From Gerris lacustris (taxonomy: Eukaryota; Arthropoda; Insecta; Hemiptera; Gerridae): a stretch of 64,000 nt of DNA. Below are positions 12,201 through 24,645 of the stretch, one piece after another (position 1 is the stretch's first letter; each line of letters starts with the position of its first letter). A model generated the notes under the pieces. That model saw only the letters and a list, made by a program, of their open reading frames with translations, did no database searches and was not told the DNA's origin. Both the position numbers and the translations under genes were made by a program. The DNA is taken from the NCBI GenBank assembly GCA_951217055.1, contig OX578284.1, positions 45,328,967-45,392,966 of the forward strand, written 5' to 3'.

Positions 12201-13261
12201 ACGCTGTGCCATAAGGAACTTCGTTCCAAAAAAAAACAACGTGAAAGGTAAACATGTTAGTAAATGTTAACGCTTTATTTATCTCTCTATATATAAATCA
12301 ATCACGATTAGAGTCTCTTAAACTAAAAAGACATGAATAGGTTTTTAGATAGTTGAATTTGTAAAGGTTTTTTTTGGTTAAGTGAAAGGCTTTCTCTAAA
12401 CAATATAAAAATGCAATTTTTTGATCAACATAATTGTTTTCAAAAAATATTAACTGTAAATAATAATAATATAGGAAGAATGCGTGAGGTAAGAGTCTGT
12501 TTATCCTTCAATAAGCTAAAGACAAGTGACCTTTTAAGGAATTCAATATTTTTTGTTCCTTCACTATTGATAGTCTAATATTTTTTTTTTTTTTTTGGAG
12601 TATTGAATAGATCCCAATATTATAATCATATGCCAAAGTCGAGACTTTAGAGAAGAAGAAGAGGTACTTAGTTTCTTAAGTTGAAAGAATTATTAAGTCC
12701 GAATATATTGTTCTCTTTTTCTCTCAAATAAAAAAGTCGTGCAGTTTATATACTTAGTAAAAAAAAATCGAACAAAGTCTTTTGTTTCCAAAGGTTTTTT
12801 TTGGTCTTTGAAAAACAAGCATGGGAAATCTAAAAGAGAAAGATCTATGATAAATTGAAAATTAACTGAAAGAAGAAAGCAAAGGTAATAATGGTAAAAT
12901 CAATCCAACAATATTTGCTCACTATTTTGTTAAATTTTTTGATTGTATACTCGTATGATGCTTTAATGATAAAATAAGTAAGAAAAAAAGAATAGGATGT
13001 ATAGTCATTCACTATAATTTAACAAGATTATTCCAGTGAAAAGTGTTAAGTAAGATATGAAAAAAAAATTCTATCACCTACAAATTACAGTACAACCTGC
13101 GGATGGCCTAGATGTACTGATGAAGGCAATAAATCAGATACTAAATCGAAAGATCGTGGGTTGTCTTAGAAAGCGATGATGTTAGTCGATCCTCAAGCAA
13201 ACATATACAAAAGCAGAGGGTCTTGAAATTGGCTGGGACTGAAATTCTAGTAATGCCAATA
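12201..13261. other. Intergenic AT-rich DNA, no gene seen
   Basis: Contains T-runs (for example 12582-12596) and no recognisable exon, RNA gene or element end. Confidence 0.35.
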
Positions 13262-13352
13262 GCAAACAGTGATTTTGGCAGTGATGGCATTAGTGATTTT
13301 GGCAGTGATGCCATTAGTGATTTTAGCAGTGATGCCATTAGTGATTTTGGCT
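13262..13352. repeat. 24-bp tandem repeat (about 4 copies)
   Basis: Four near-identical 24-bp units containing AGTGATTTTGGCAGTGATG and CCATT. Because 24 is a multiple of 3, open frames run through on both strands (ITAKITNA-like on the minus strand); these are repeat artefacts. Confidence 0.85.
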
Positions 13353-13633
13353 GCTGGCAAGTTGTATATATAGAGTAGAATCTTCTCTATGCACATTGGA
13401 CCCTTGGGTTGCTGAGATCTAAGCTTCATCGTGGGCAGATCAACCAGAAAAACAATTACAGAACCTACATCTTTAAATTTCTCGCTTTGTACGTGTAAAT
13501 TCATCTTCAAATGTAGAGGAGGTTCCCTTACCTCGGACAATTATGTATCTTTACCACTTAACCACAGCATAATTCCAGGGAGAGGTGAAATTTTGTGATA
13601 CTATACTTATCAGAGCGAAGCGAGGCAACAATA

Positions 13634-14020
13634 TTTTATCAACTTTCCTCCTTCACCAGTTATTATATCAATGTTATCAGCGACAGCGATAGTTGATTAT
13701 TAAAGTGCCCAAGGTAAGGGAATCAATTCTACTTGACGAACAAACATATTATAATAATTACCTCTAATCATAATTTGTTATCAACCTTCCTCCTTCACTA
13801 TTTTATCAGTGTTATAAGTGATAGTAGTTGATAATTAAAGTGCCCAATGTAAGGGAATCAACTCTACTCGATGAACAAACATTAATAATCATAATTACCT
13901 CTTAACATAATTTGTTATCAACCTTCCTCCTCCACCAGCTACCATATCAGAGTTATCAGCGATAGTTGATAATTATAAAGTGCCAAAGGTAGTGGGAACC
14001 TACTCTACCTTTAATCATAA
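13634..14020. repeat. 136-141-bp tandem repeat (3 copies)
   Basis: Three diverged units starting near 13634, 13775 and 13911. Each has TATCAAC(T/C)TTCCTCC, GTTATCAG, TAGTTGAT and AAAGTGCC, then AGGGAATCAA. Not coding. Confidence 0.8.
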
Positions 14021-15895
14021 TATGTATAAAAAGCCTCACGAATTCACTTGATTTTCAAACAAACTATAATTCATAATAACCTAAAATTCAGAACATCTAT
14101 CCTATCATATTTCCTAAATAAACATATCAATTTATAAACCAGAAAACCTTATTCTTCACATCTTAATATAGTTTAAAATTTAAGACATCATAAACATTTC
14201 CAAAACAAGATATATTTTTGAAAAAATAAACTAATCCTTAAAAATAGGTATTCTTTTTTTTAAGTAAGTAAAGATATGATGTACGGTACTTATAAGATCA
14301 TTGAAAGGTTCTTTTTATCCCCACTTTAAAAAAAAAAAAAAAAAAAAAAACCGCGAGCTTCTTTTTTTACTTTTCTACCTTCTGGTTAGTTCAAAAAAGA
14401 TTATTGAGGATCTTTTCATGGCAATAATGTCCGTGCAATCATCGTATTATCCAAGATATTTATTTTTTGTTTTTTTATTATTTTCTTCTAGACAGAGGCT
14501 ACGAGGAAGGCTTGAAAATAAGGGAGTCCGTATTATTTTTTTTTTTCTTTTCAGAGCGATCAGAAGATAAAAACGTGACTTAAAGTCAAACACTGGCAAG
14601 TTTAGAAAAAAAAAAAAGAAAACCTTGCTTTTACTTAACGCTACTTTACAGATTCCATAAGGTCTTTTTTTTCTCCCTGTATAAACCTTATTAGAATATT
14701 TTCATTAAAAACAGTAAAAACTTTTTTTTGAGTTTTTCGAAAGTTGAAAAAAAAAATTAATAATAACTTTTAACAAGGGGAAGAAAGAGGTTATCGTCAA
14801 TATACTGGTTGAATTAGTGGTTCTTCAGACTCGAAATCATCTTTTTACTTATACATCTTCTTACGGACTCAGCTGCCGAATGTTTTTTTTTTTTTTTAAA
14901 TCTACCTTCAGGCGATCTTAAACGTGAGCAAATCCCAACTTTAAAAAGCCAGCATAAGAAACCAATAAGGATCTATTACCACTCTTCTAACGAACTGTAC
15001 TTTTTTCCCCAAACAAGTAGTACAGCTTAATAGACTTTAGTTGTTAACTTTTTACCCTTCATCATTTTTCGTGTTTGAAAAAATGATGGTATAAACTACT
15101 GAATTATAGCCTTGACCGTTGGTTTAAAAAGATATAATGAAGGAAATGAAAATCTTATTTAAAAAGAAAGTCTCACGGGAGCTAGAAAACAGTTTTAATA
15201 TGTTTTTTATTTTCTTCATGAACCGTTTGAACTATCATAGAATCATGAATCCTTTTTATTGATTTGTTTATTGGCTTCCGTCGTAATCTTCTCTTTCAAT
15301 CAAGCACTCTTTATTGAAGAATTTAAATTGATTATTTTATGGAGTGATGATTGATGATTTGATTGATGGTGGCAATATTTTTGATTAGAGGAGCAGGTTG
15401 CAAAAGGCACAAACTTTATTCTCTTAGGGATTTTGTTTGGAAAAAGAAAAATAGTTGGAATTTTGGAAAAAAGTTATTAGGAAGGAGATAAGGAGTCGTA
15501 TGTGCAATGAAATCTCTAGTGCGTCCATAGCAGTAGAGAAGTGTCAGCTTCATTCATATAAATGTGGCATTGTGTGAGATGTCAAAATGACTGAGATGAA
15601 GACAGATTCCAGATCTTCAAGAGCAAAGTTCAAGTATACAGAGAAGTTCTACAGCTACAGCAACGTCGAAATAACAGAAAGGAAATTTGAAGTCTCCGGT
15701 AATTATTTAAAGAAGAAAATCCTGGGAGTTTGGTGGCCGGTATAACACATATTGAGAAGCGCGAAGTGTCGAGACTGCACTTGTAAAGAACCTACTGAGT
15801 AGAAAAAATAGTTAGAAGAACCCGAGAGACCTAGAGAAGATGACAGAAAGGTCAAACAATTTGGTAAGGGATCGGGTACGAGGGAGAGAGTTTTC
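14021..15895. other. Intergenic DNA with poly(A)/poly(T) runs
   Basis: Several long A- or T-runs occur (for example A-rich 14329-14350). The 89-codon frame at 14301-14570 is largely translated homopolymer and is rejected. From about 15500 base composition rises toward that of the LINE relic just downstream, and this part may be an older piece of it, but no motif proves that. Confidence 0.35.
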
Positions 15896-16140
15896 ATGGA
15901 TGCGCCCTATCGTCAACCTGAGAAAATATGTAAAGGAATCAAGTCACTCCATGGACCATTCGTGAAGTACTATTTTGGTCTGAAGAATGTTCTAAAATCT
16001 AATGATGTGGTCAATGCGACCAAGGATTTAATACATAAAACGGTGATAAAACCTGTAATTTATTAGGAAGTAGAAACATGGATTACACCTAACCTGACAT
16101 AAAGGAATATATAATACATAGGTGTGAGAAGCACCAAATT
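15896..16140 (+). pseudogene. LINE reverse-transcriptase relic (C-terminal region)
   Basis: The frame from ATG 15896 to TAG 16064-16066 ends in YYFGLKNVLKS, then KDLIHKTVIKPVIY. Directly after the stop the reading resumes as EVETWITPNLT. Together these resemble the conserved segment just C-terminal to the RT palm of many non-LTR retrotransposons (KT-x-I-x-PV-x-xYG-x-E-x-WT). The stop inside that conserved block and further stops downstream show the copy is dead. It abuts the 33-bp satellite that starts about 8 bases later. Family assignment rests on this one motif. Confidence 0.6.
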
Positions 16141-16147
16141 TCACCGT

Positions 16148-17672
16148 AGCGATTGCTTACGAGCATGTGATTTCTATGGCTTGGATTCCTTACGAGCATG
16201 TGATTTCTGTGGCTTAGATTGTTAACGAGCATTTGATTTCTGAGCATGAATTATGCTTACGAGTGAGTGATGTCTGTGGCTTGGATTGCTTACGAGCATG
16301 TGATTTCTATGGCTTGGATTCCTTACGAGCATGTGATTTCTATGGCTTGGATTCCTTACGAGCATGTGATTTCTATGGCTTGGATTCCTTACGAGCATGT
16401 GATTTCTATGGCTTGGATTCCTTACGAGCATGTGATTTCTAAGGCTTGGATTCCTTACGAGCATGTGATTTCTGTGGCTTAGATTGTTAACGAGCATTTG
16501 ATTTCTGAGCATGAATTATGCTTACGAGTGAGTGATGTCTGTGGCTTGGATTGCTTACGAGCATGTGATTTCTATGGCTTGGATTCCTTACGAGCATGTG
16601 ATTTCTATGGCTTGGATTCCTTACGAGCATGTGATTTCTATGGCTTGGATTCCTTACGAGCATGTGATTTCTATGGCTTGGATTCCTTACGAGCATGTGA
16701 TTTCTATGACTTGGATTCCTTACGAGCATGTGATTTCTATGGCTTGGATTCCTTACGAGCATGTGATTTCTATGGCTTGGATTCCTTACGAGCATGTGAT
16801 TTCTATGGCTTGGATTCCTTACGAGCATGTGATTTCTGTGGCTTAGATTGTTAACGAGCATTTGATTTCTGAGCATGAATTATGCTTACGAGTGAGTGAT
16901 GTCTGTGGCTTGGATTGCTTACGAGCATGTGATTTCTATGGCTTGGATTCCTTACGAGCATGTGATTTCTATGGCTTGGATTCCTTACGAGCATGTGATT
17001 TCTATGGCTTGGATTCCTTACGAGCATGTGATTTCTATGGCTTGGATTCCTTACGAGGATGTGATTTCTAAGGCTTGGATTCCTTACGAGCATGTGATTT
17101 CTATGGCTTGGATTCCTTACGAGCATGTGATTTCTATGGCTTGGATTCCTTACGAGCATGTGATTTCTATGGCTTGGATTCCTTACGAGCATGTGATTTC
17201 TATGGCTTGGATTCCTTACGAGCATGTGATTTCTGTGGCTTAGATTGTTAACGAGCATTTGATTTCTGAGCATGAATTATGCTTACGAGTGAGTGATGTC
17301 TGTGGCTTGGATTGCTTACGAGCATGTGATTTCTATGGCTTGGATTCCTTACGAGCATGTGATTTCTATGGCTTGGATTCCTTACGAGCATGTGATTTCT
17401 ATGGCTTGGATTCCTTACGAGCATGTGATTTCTATGGCTTGGATTCCTTACGAGCATGTGATTTCTAAGGCTTGGATTCCTTACGAGCATGTGATTTCTG
17501 TGGCTTGGATTGTTAACGAGCATTTGATTTCTGAGCATGAATTATGCTTACGAGTGTGTGATGTCTGTGGCTTGGATTGCTTACGAGCAAGTGATTTCTA
17601 AGCTTGAATTGCTCGAGAGCATGTGCTTTCTGTGGCTTGGATTGCTTACGAGCATGTGATTTCTATGCCTTA
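16148..17672. repeat. 33-bp satellite array with higher-order repeats (about 46 units)
   Basis: Head-to-tail units of 33 bp, typically GCTTGGATTCCTTACGAGCA plus TGTGATTTCTATG. A distinctive variant block (TTAACGAGCATTTGATTTC followed by GAGCATGAATTATGC) recurs near 16221, 16486, 16850 and 17247 and again at 17512, giving higher-order periods of about 265, 364, 397 and 265 bp, that is, different numbers of 33-mers plus one extra base. Because 33 is a multiple of 3, long open frames appear on both strands in several frames (RNPSHRNHMLV-type and AWIPYEHVISM-type). They shift frame at each higher-order boundary and are not credible proteins. Confidence 0.95.
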
Positions 17673-18252
17673 AACAACTGAGGAGGTCGAAAGACAGGGA
17701 AAAGCCAAGAGACTAAAGAGACCAGGATGGGATTAGCCAGGTAAGAAACTTTAGGCCCGGTCAATAAATAAAGTATTCGTGAATTGATATTAGATTTACA
17801 GATCTTTAGTGAAAACTATTTCTATGTAAGTTTATTCTAACAAAGATTTTGATGAAAATTAATTATCACGAAAAATACTTAAAAGGAATAAATTGATTAG
17901 TTTATTTTTTTCAAAAATCTCTCCAGAAGAATAACTAATAAACATTAATTCAAAACATGTTTTATTACTTTTTTTTATCGAAGCACGTCTCGACTAATCT
18001 CATAATTTAGCTTAAATAAAAATATCTCTCGTATTTTATATGAAATAAAATTTATAATAAAATCAGTTGCATACTTTGTCACACTGTAAATTATCTTATG
18101 TCTTTAAAGAAAATAACTCTAAATAATCTTCTAACATTCTCTTTAACATTATCATTGACTTTTATATCAAAACCATCTCAATTAAAAACCAGTTCTACCA
18201 CAACATTTGCAATAATATTACAACTATAAATATAACACTTTATTACAGAAAC

Positions 18253-18256
<4 letters not shown>
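17673..18256. other. AT-rich DNA between arrays
   Basis: No gene recognised. The first 80 bases (17680-17760) are GC-richer and not part of the satellite; they could be the other side of the LINE relic interrupted by the array, but I cannot prove it. Confidence 0.35.

Positions 18257-18348
<92 letters not shown>
18257..18348. repeat. (TA)n microsatellite
   Basis: About 46 uninterrupted TA dinucleotides. Confidence 0.98.
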
Positions 18349-18350
<2 letters not shown>

Positions 18351-18999
18351 GTGTGCGTGCGCACAATAATAAATAAAATTAAAAAGTAGCTTCATCTGTT
18401 GTGAATATTAAGAAAAAAAATACCAGCTTTATTTTTTTATTTTGTATTTATTAAGAAATGATTTACACAACTATAGATGTACACCATATAGATGTACACC
18501 ATAATCTCATTCGACTTATTTTATATAGAAATAGTACATTTTATTAAAATATATCAAAAAAAACAATTATTCAATTGATTAATCAATTTTGTTTCTATAT
18601 TAAACAAATTTCTTAAGAAGAAAGTAAAATATATGACAATGACTATCTTATAATATATATATATAAATACATACATGTGTGTGTGTGTGTGTCTACTGTG
18701 TATAATTAGATAGCAAAATCAATTAATAAAGAAAAGTGAAAAAAACAAACAAAAAAACTTAAGATGAGAATTAATTAGCAGATTGAATCATGAATCACGA
18801 ATGCAAAAACTAATTAATACTTTAGTCACTATTTCTTCGAAAAAGAGTGAATATTTAATTAATCGATGTTGTAAATCAAGTTGTTTTTACTAAAGAATTG
18901 ATCAGGTTCAACGCATAATCAAAGCTTTCCAATCTCTCGCATAGAAAACGTTTGTTCCATCTTTAAATAGTGAAGCTATCCTGAAAATTTTATATTCCA

Positions 19000-19007
<8 letters not shown>

Positions 19008-19071
<64 letters not shown>
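19008..19071. repeat. (TA)n microsatellite
   Basis: About 32 TA dinucleotides, flanked by shorter (CA)n and (TG)n runs downstream near 19190-19245. Confidence 0.97.
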
Positions 19072-19073
<2 letters not shown>

Positions 19074-19400
19074 CTTTAATTTTTCATATGATTTATTTAA
19101 CAAGGAATTTTTTTCTTACTTCTTACTTTTCACAGTTTTTTAAAAGACGTTGACACCTTTTTTTTAAATTTACATATAGGCGTATACACACACACACACA
19201 CATATATATATATTTACATGCTTGTGCCTGCTTGTGTGTGTGTATTAAAAAGTCTTTGAGAATTAAAAATAAAAATAAATACCTATACTATATTAAATTA
19301 TTAAATATTGACAAGAAATGTGTCTTATTTTTTGCCTTCTTTTATTCTTAATAATTATTTAGATTTTAATAACTGACCTTATTTTTGTATTGAATAATTG

Positions 19401-19402
<2 letters not shown>

Positions 19403-19469
<67 letters not shown>
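19403..19469. repeat. (TA)n microsatellite
   Basis: About 33 AT dinucleotides. Confidence 0.97.
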
Positions 19470-19474
<5 letters not shown>

Positions 19475-20087
19475 CACAAATATATATATTCTTAATTAAT
19501 AACAAACTTGTTTAGTATAATAGGGTAATGGGATTAGGGTATGAATTACAGTGATTTATATATATTAGTGGTTAAGTTCAGTTAAGATTTTTTTTTTTTT
19601 TTTTAAATTATTTATTCGCATTGAAACTGGATTTAGTCATAAATTGATTTTATTTTTTTCTTCTTCTGGATTATATTGTATGGTTGTAAATCAAATTTTA
19701 GTATATTTATAGTGACAAAGTGATGCTTTAAAGCATAAAATATTTTGGCTCGATTTTTTGATTCTTTGGATTTTCTCTTTTTTTGAAGAAGTTTCCTTCT
19801 CTTGATGTTGGCTGCCAGCATCTTAGTCTTCTGATTCTGAAGCTGACATTTCTTTCTAAGATATTATTCTCCTAATTTAGATATTTTTTCGAAGACGTTA
19901 GCATTTTTATGCCAATAACTGTATTTTAAGATATTTGTCTTCTTATGTTCATAATTGTTACCAATTTTATATGTTTTTTTTTAATGTATTGGATTTTTTT
20001 TTGGTCATTTATACACGATGTTAAAAAATGACAATATTTAAGGGGGTGATTTCTTCAGTCCATTTTATGAAAAAAAGTTACTATAAA
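19470..20087. other. AT-rich DNA, no gene seen
   Basis: T-rich runs only. The 62-codon minus frame at 19633-19821 is lysine-rich low-complexity translation of AT-rich DNA. Confidence 0.35.
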
Positions 20088-21006
20088 CATAGGTCCGGAA
20101 ATGCATTGATTCAATGATACAGCGTGTACCACTGACTTTTTTCTAATTCGAAATTTATTTTAGATGATGCAAGTAATAATGCAACAAAAGTTCCTACAAA
20201 TACAAAAGTTCTCATAAATATAGGTCCGGAAAGTCATTGTTTTAATGATACCATGTGCACCACTGATTTTTTTCAAATTCGTTTTCAAGTAAAAATAGAA
20301 AAGTTCCCATAAAATAATTATCTAATTCGATATTTATTATTAGATAAAGCAAATATAAATGCAACTTCTTTAGTCTCTTAAATTTTCGTTACATCTTGCT
20401 TCGAGATAAAAGATGCACTAGCGCATTTTAGTGTGGTTACTCTTGAGTTTTTAACAGAAACACGCGGAAATCGCTGGATTGGCCGTGTTAACCTTACTTA
20501 TGGCCTGCACGATCCCTGTACTTATACCCTTTGATTTTTTCCTGTGGGGCCACCTCAAGTCTTTGGTGTAGGTACGCTACTCCATTGGAAAATGTGTAGG
20601 ATTTAAGAAATCGAATCATTACTGAGTGTAACTCAATTAAAAATGACCCTGGTTTATTTGAGAGACTCCACCAGTCAATGAGAAAATGATTGGATTCTCA
20701 CATCCTAGCAGGTGGTCACTTTGGGCCGTTTTTGTCATTTTTGGTAATAAAATGTTGATATACATAATGCCAAATAATTGTTTTTGCTATGCAGTTTCTG
20801 AACAAAGCAACTTTTCAAAAATTAGACTGAAAAAGAAGCAAGAAAAACATTCAAAAGATAAAAACTTTGTAGTTTTAGTTGCTTTATCTAAAAAAAATTT
20901 GGAATTATAAAATAAATAAAAATTAATTATAAAAATTGGAATTATAAAAATTCAGTGGCGTACACACTGCACTGTATCTTGGAAACAATGCATTTCCGGA
21001 CCTATG
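20088..21006 (+). mobile_element. Decayed mariner-like (Tc1/mariner superfamily) transposon
   Basis: Outer ends match in inverted orientation: CATAGGTCCGGAAATGCATTG at 20088 and its complement at 20985-21006. The left end sequence is repeated directly at 20219-20267, giving a duplicated end with AAAGTTC(C)-type subterminal repeats. Between about 20460 and 20745 a frameshifted transposase C-terminus can be read in pieces on the + strand: GNRWIGRV, then FFLWGHLKSLV, then YATPLENV, DLRNRIITECNSIKNDPGLF and AGGHFG. These match the SPDLTP-x-D-FFLWG to GGHF region of mariner-type DDE transposases, which includes the last catalytic Asp neighbourhood. Several frameshifts and stops make the copy inactive, and the N-terminal DNA-binding part is missing. 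Confidence 0.75.
20460..20745 (+). pseudogene. Mariner-like transposase C-terminal remnant
   Basis: Conserved transposase blocks (WIGR, FFLWGHLKSLV, ATPLENV, RNRIITECNSIKNDPGLFER, GGHFG) occur in the order expected for mariner transposases but in more than one frame, with in-frame stops after V and after MRK. The cut-and-paste DDE nuclease would need the upstream two acidic residues, which are not visible here. It lies inside the inverted-end element at 20088-21006. Confidence 0.75.
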
Positions 21007-21140
21007 TAATATTTCTGAGTTAATATCTTTTTACTAAAATTTCGGCCTTCTAATGATTATTGCTCAAAAAATAATCATTTTAATGATTCTATAAATAATT
21101 TTACTAGTTAATAATTAAAATAATAAACCGTGATACAAGA

Positions 21141-21515
21141 GCTATTATATATACTTAATCGAGATACTACAGTTACTTTTATGTAGAAACTGGAGCTAAT
21201 TTCATTGAGGAACAAGAACAAATTGTGATGCATGAGCTAATTTCATCGAGGAACAAGAATAAATCGTGATGCGAGAGCTAATTTCATCGAGGTTACTTTC
21301 ATTGAGTTACAAGAGCAAATCGTGATGCAAGAGCCACTTTCACCGTGTTACAAAAGTTATTTAAATCGAAATATTAGAGCTACTTTCACGTAGAAACTAG
21401 AGCAACTTTTATCGCGGTATAAGAGCTACTTTTATTGAGGTATAAAAGCAAATCGTGAACAACTATTATTATGATGCAAGAGCTCCATTTATCGAGATAC
21501 AAAAGCTCCTTTTAT
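21141..21515. repeat. Diverged short tandem repeat
   Basis: Irregular repeats of AGAGCTA(A/C)TTTCATCGAGG and CAAATCGTGATGCAAGAG words, spaced roughly 50-60 bp and heavily mutated. No coding frame. Confidence 0.65.
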
Positions 21516-23972
21516 CTATTTTGTCTATTAATACCTATGCAAAAAACTACATGAAACTTAGTTCAGAAACAATCATTTTCACCACAACAGGATCAAACCT
21601 ACAGACAGGAAGCTTACGAAATCCTATGTAAGCTCATCATAACAATAAACAGCACAAGAGATCAGACTAAGTGCTGAATAAGTAAGACTATTATAGCTAA
21701 AAAAAAAAAAATAATAATAATAAGAGTAACTAAAACTGTAATAAGAAAAAGTAAAAACTTACAAAAAGATTAGCCGTTTTCATACCTGAAACAAAATATA
21801 ACAGAAATAAGTAATAAAAATAAATAAATAAAGGTTAATAACTTAAATAAAATGTCATAAACGTTGAAGATATACAGGAAATTATAAGGGTCCTCGGATT
21901 TGCCTATACGGGCCCTAAAATTGATTACAGTTAATATAAGATAAGATTGACTTTCAGTACAATTTTATGATAAAATCTAAAATAACTGTATTACTATACT
22001 TTACAGACGTATGGTAGTAAAAAATTGTAATATAGGACAATTATCTTAATATTTATATTTTAAAGAAGTATTTTACTGTATAAAGGTTCAAAAAATCCAA
22101 AAGTAATCCTTACTTAAGTAAAGAGCATTTAATTAAACATGTAATATGTAAGGTTTCCGGATGTTAACGAATGTGCTGCTACCTGTAATTTGAAAGAGGG
22201 CATCGTCCCTCTAGTTTATACGCACAGGCTCCGAGGTGTTCTTTCTTCTTTTGGAACATTTTATTAATTAATGTTCTTTAGTTGTTTTCTTATAACTCCT
22301 CCTTCCAATTTTTGATTTAACGATCGTAAACATTTATTCATGTTTAAATCATCGAATCAACAAGATAATAAAAAAATCACGTTAAAAGAATATGAAACCT
22401 TCTTTGAAAACGGTTACAAAAACCCTCATATTAGATAAAGATTAAAGAGAGACTAAAAAAAAAAGTAAGAGAAAATAAAATAATAATGAACGGTTAATAA
22501 TCCAAAACCTATTTATTAGTATGAGTTATTAGAAAAGGTTAAAGGAATGAACAGTTGAAAAGAAAAAAATAAAAATAACCAAACACCAATAATTGTATAT
22601 CTTTTTTGGAACCGCGGAGTTATAAAATAGATGGTGACAAGGGAATGTAGAAGAAAAACCATCGGGAGGGCCTTTAATTATAGCCTATAAAAAAGGTTCC
22701 TTTTTATACGATTGGTAAGAGAGAAGAAATAAAGAAAATAACCTTTTCAAGCTTGGACCAAAAAATAAACAAATCCTTCAGGGTGGTTTAGGAGGAGCTG
22801 AAAGAACTTATCCTGAGGCTAAGAAGAAATCTTTCAAACGCTCCTCCCATCGCTATTAATTAAAAAATTACAAAAACCATTAGAAGCCAAAGAGCAAGAA
22901 TGGATTTGAAAAAATAAAAAATCTTTCTTTTATATATTTATATGTATATACTTCTTTTTAAAAGAATGGAGGCGAGAATTGGTCTCCTAATTGCCTGGAG
23001 CGAGTAAATCAAACGTCGAGCCCAACTTCGGGGTCGAGATAGGATCTTTGCTTGGGTAAAGCAAGCATGTTCCACGTACAAGACACCCACAACTACAACC
23101 GTACAGGCAAAATATAATCAACACACTAACAAATTATAAATAAATAAAAAAAACACAATGTGACTTAAACCGGACTTAAAATGGCCCCGATTAATTACGA
23201 TCTTGAAGAAATATTTTTTTTTTTTAGTATGATTATATAATCTATAATCTTTAAAACATTTTATTATTTGGATTTGAAAGATTATGATTTTTTTCTTTAA
23301 GTCTCACTTATTTATTCATTCATTTGTGTATGATTGTTTAGGAATTGTTTTATTGTAAATTGATACTAAGAAATAATTATTGTTTCCTTTCAGTTAAACA
23401 ATTTAACTTTATAGTGTGTCATTTTACATTTCACTTCATCACTTTTTTCTACTCTCAAAGGAAGTCTTCTAATCTCCCATCAAGGTACTTACGACTAAAA
23501 TTATTGAAACTGGTTTGTGGATGAAAATATTTCTAATTGAAGCTTTTATACGTGAACCGATAAATTAAATTGATGAACATATGTATTTACTAAGGACAGT
23601 CCCACTTGCATTTTATCACGATGGGGATTCCTGAACAAACTGTATACCCTAAGCTAGGCAAACTAAAATTAGTAAAATTTGCATTTTTTTTTGCGGTTTT
23701 ACCAGTTTGAAAATGGTTTTTGAACTTTGTATCATTTTGCTTTTGATGACCTACAGTCCTACAGCCGATACTCCATAGATATCTAGTTCCAATAATCATT
23801 AATAATAAGTTCTTCTTTGTTTGATATAATTGAGTAAATCTTAATTGTAAATCTCATTGTTGTATAATTGTTAATCTTATAATTTATCTTAAATTCAAAC
23901 ACGCACACTGTTCTACAAAATTTAACGAACTTTCAGGCTCCAAGAAAATTTGATCTGAACTTTAAGAAGTCA
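21516..23972. other. Intergenic DNA; small dispersed repeat R4 at 21877-21925
   Basis: R4 contains AATTATAAGGGTCCTCGG and ends GGGCCCTAAAA. It matches 61940-61985 (ATATAAGGGTCCTTGG, GGACCCTAAAA), so it is part of a repeat family. Moderately GC-rich patches near 22180-22245 and 22980-23105 have no recognisable product. No other gene or RNA is supported. Confidence 0.4.
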
Positions 23973-24645
23973 GTCCGGAAAAATTGTGATTTTGCGTGTT
24001 TTCGACCCAATGTTTCACCCACAAAAATTTCGTAAAAAAATATATATTGGGCGTTTGAATATCTTCAAACCATGAAGAACACGAATCTAAAGTCAAAAAA
24101 AATCTGCTGACCATACTTTTTTAAGAAAATTGAAAAAGAAGTAACAAAGAAATCGATTTTTTGAGTCTTTGTATTTCTAATAATTATTCAGTTATATCAA
24201 AAAATGTTTTGTGACTTTTTTCTGACATTATTCTAGAGAATTACAACATATGAGACCAAGCGGGGGGGGGGGGGGACATTGGGGGGATGGAATAATAAAA
24301 AAATTTGGGCAAAACCACAACTTGTATGAGCTTTTTTCAATTAAATATGATATGATAAAATACAATACCCCCCCCCCCTCCAAATGTTTATTTTGCTCCC
24401 TCCCCCTCAGTCACATACATTGTGATCTAGAATAATGTCAGTAAAAATCAGAAAAAAGTCTCATACAAAGACTCAATATGAAAAAAAATCGATTTCTTTG
24501 TTTCTTATTTTTCAACTTTCATAAAAAAAAAAATCAGCAGATTTTTCTTTGACTTAAGATTCGTGTTCTTCATGGTTTGAAGATATTTAAACGCCGAATA
24601 TGATTTTGGGAGAAAAATTGGGTAAAAAACACAATTTTTCCGAAC
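23973..24645. mobile_element. Long foldback element with G-tract and C-tract in its loop
   Basis: The left arm (about 23973-24236) and right arm (about 24426-24645) are imperfect complements for over 220 bases. For example, left TTCAAACCATGAAGAACACG pairs with right CGTGTTCTTCATGGTTTGAA, and left CTGACATTATTCTAG pairs with right CTAGAATAATGTCAG. The loop carries G14 at 24262-24275 and C11 at 24368-24378, which are themselves complementary. No transposase. The frames at 24250-24435 (+) and 24505-24744 (-) fall within it and are not supported as genes. Confidence 0.8.

Noticed and set aside
16222..17601. Long repetitive frames on both strands (RNPSHRNHMLV, AWIPYEHVISM, GLDSLRACDFY types)
   Set aside because: They come from a 33-bp satellite (a multiple of 3), are open in several frames and strands at once, and break at every higher-order boundary.
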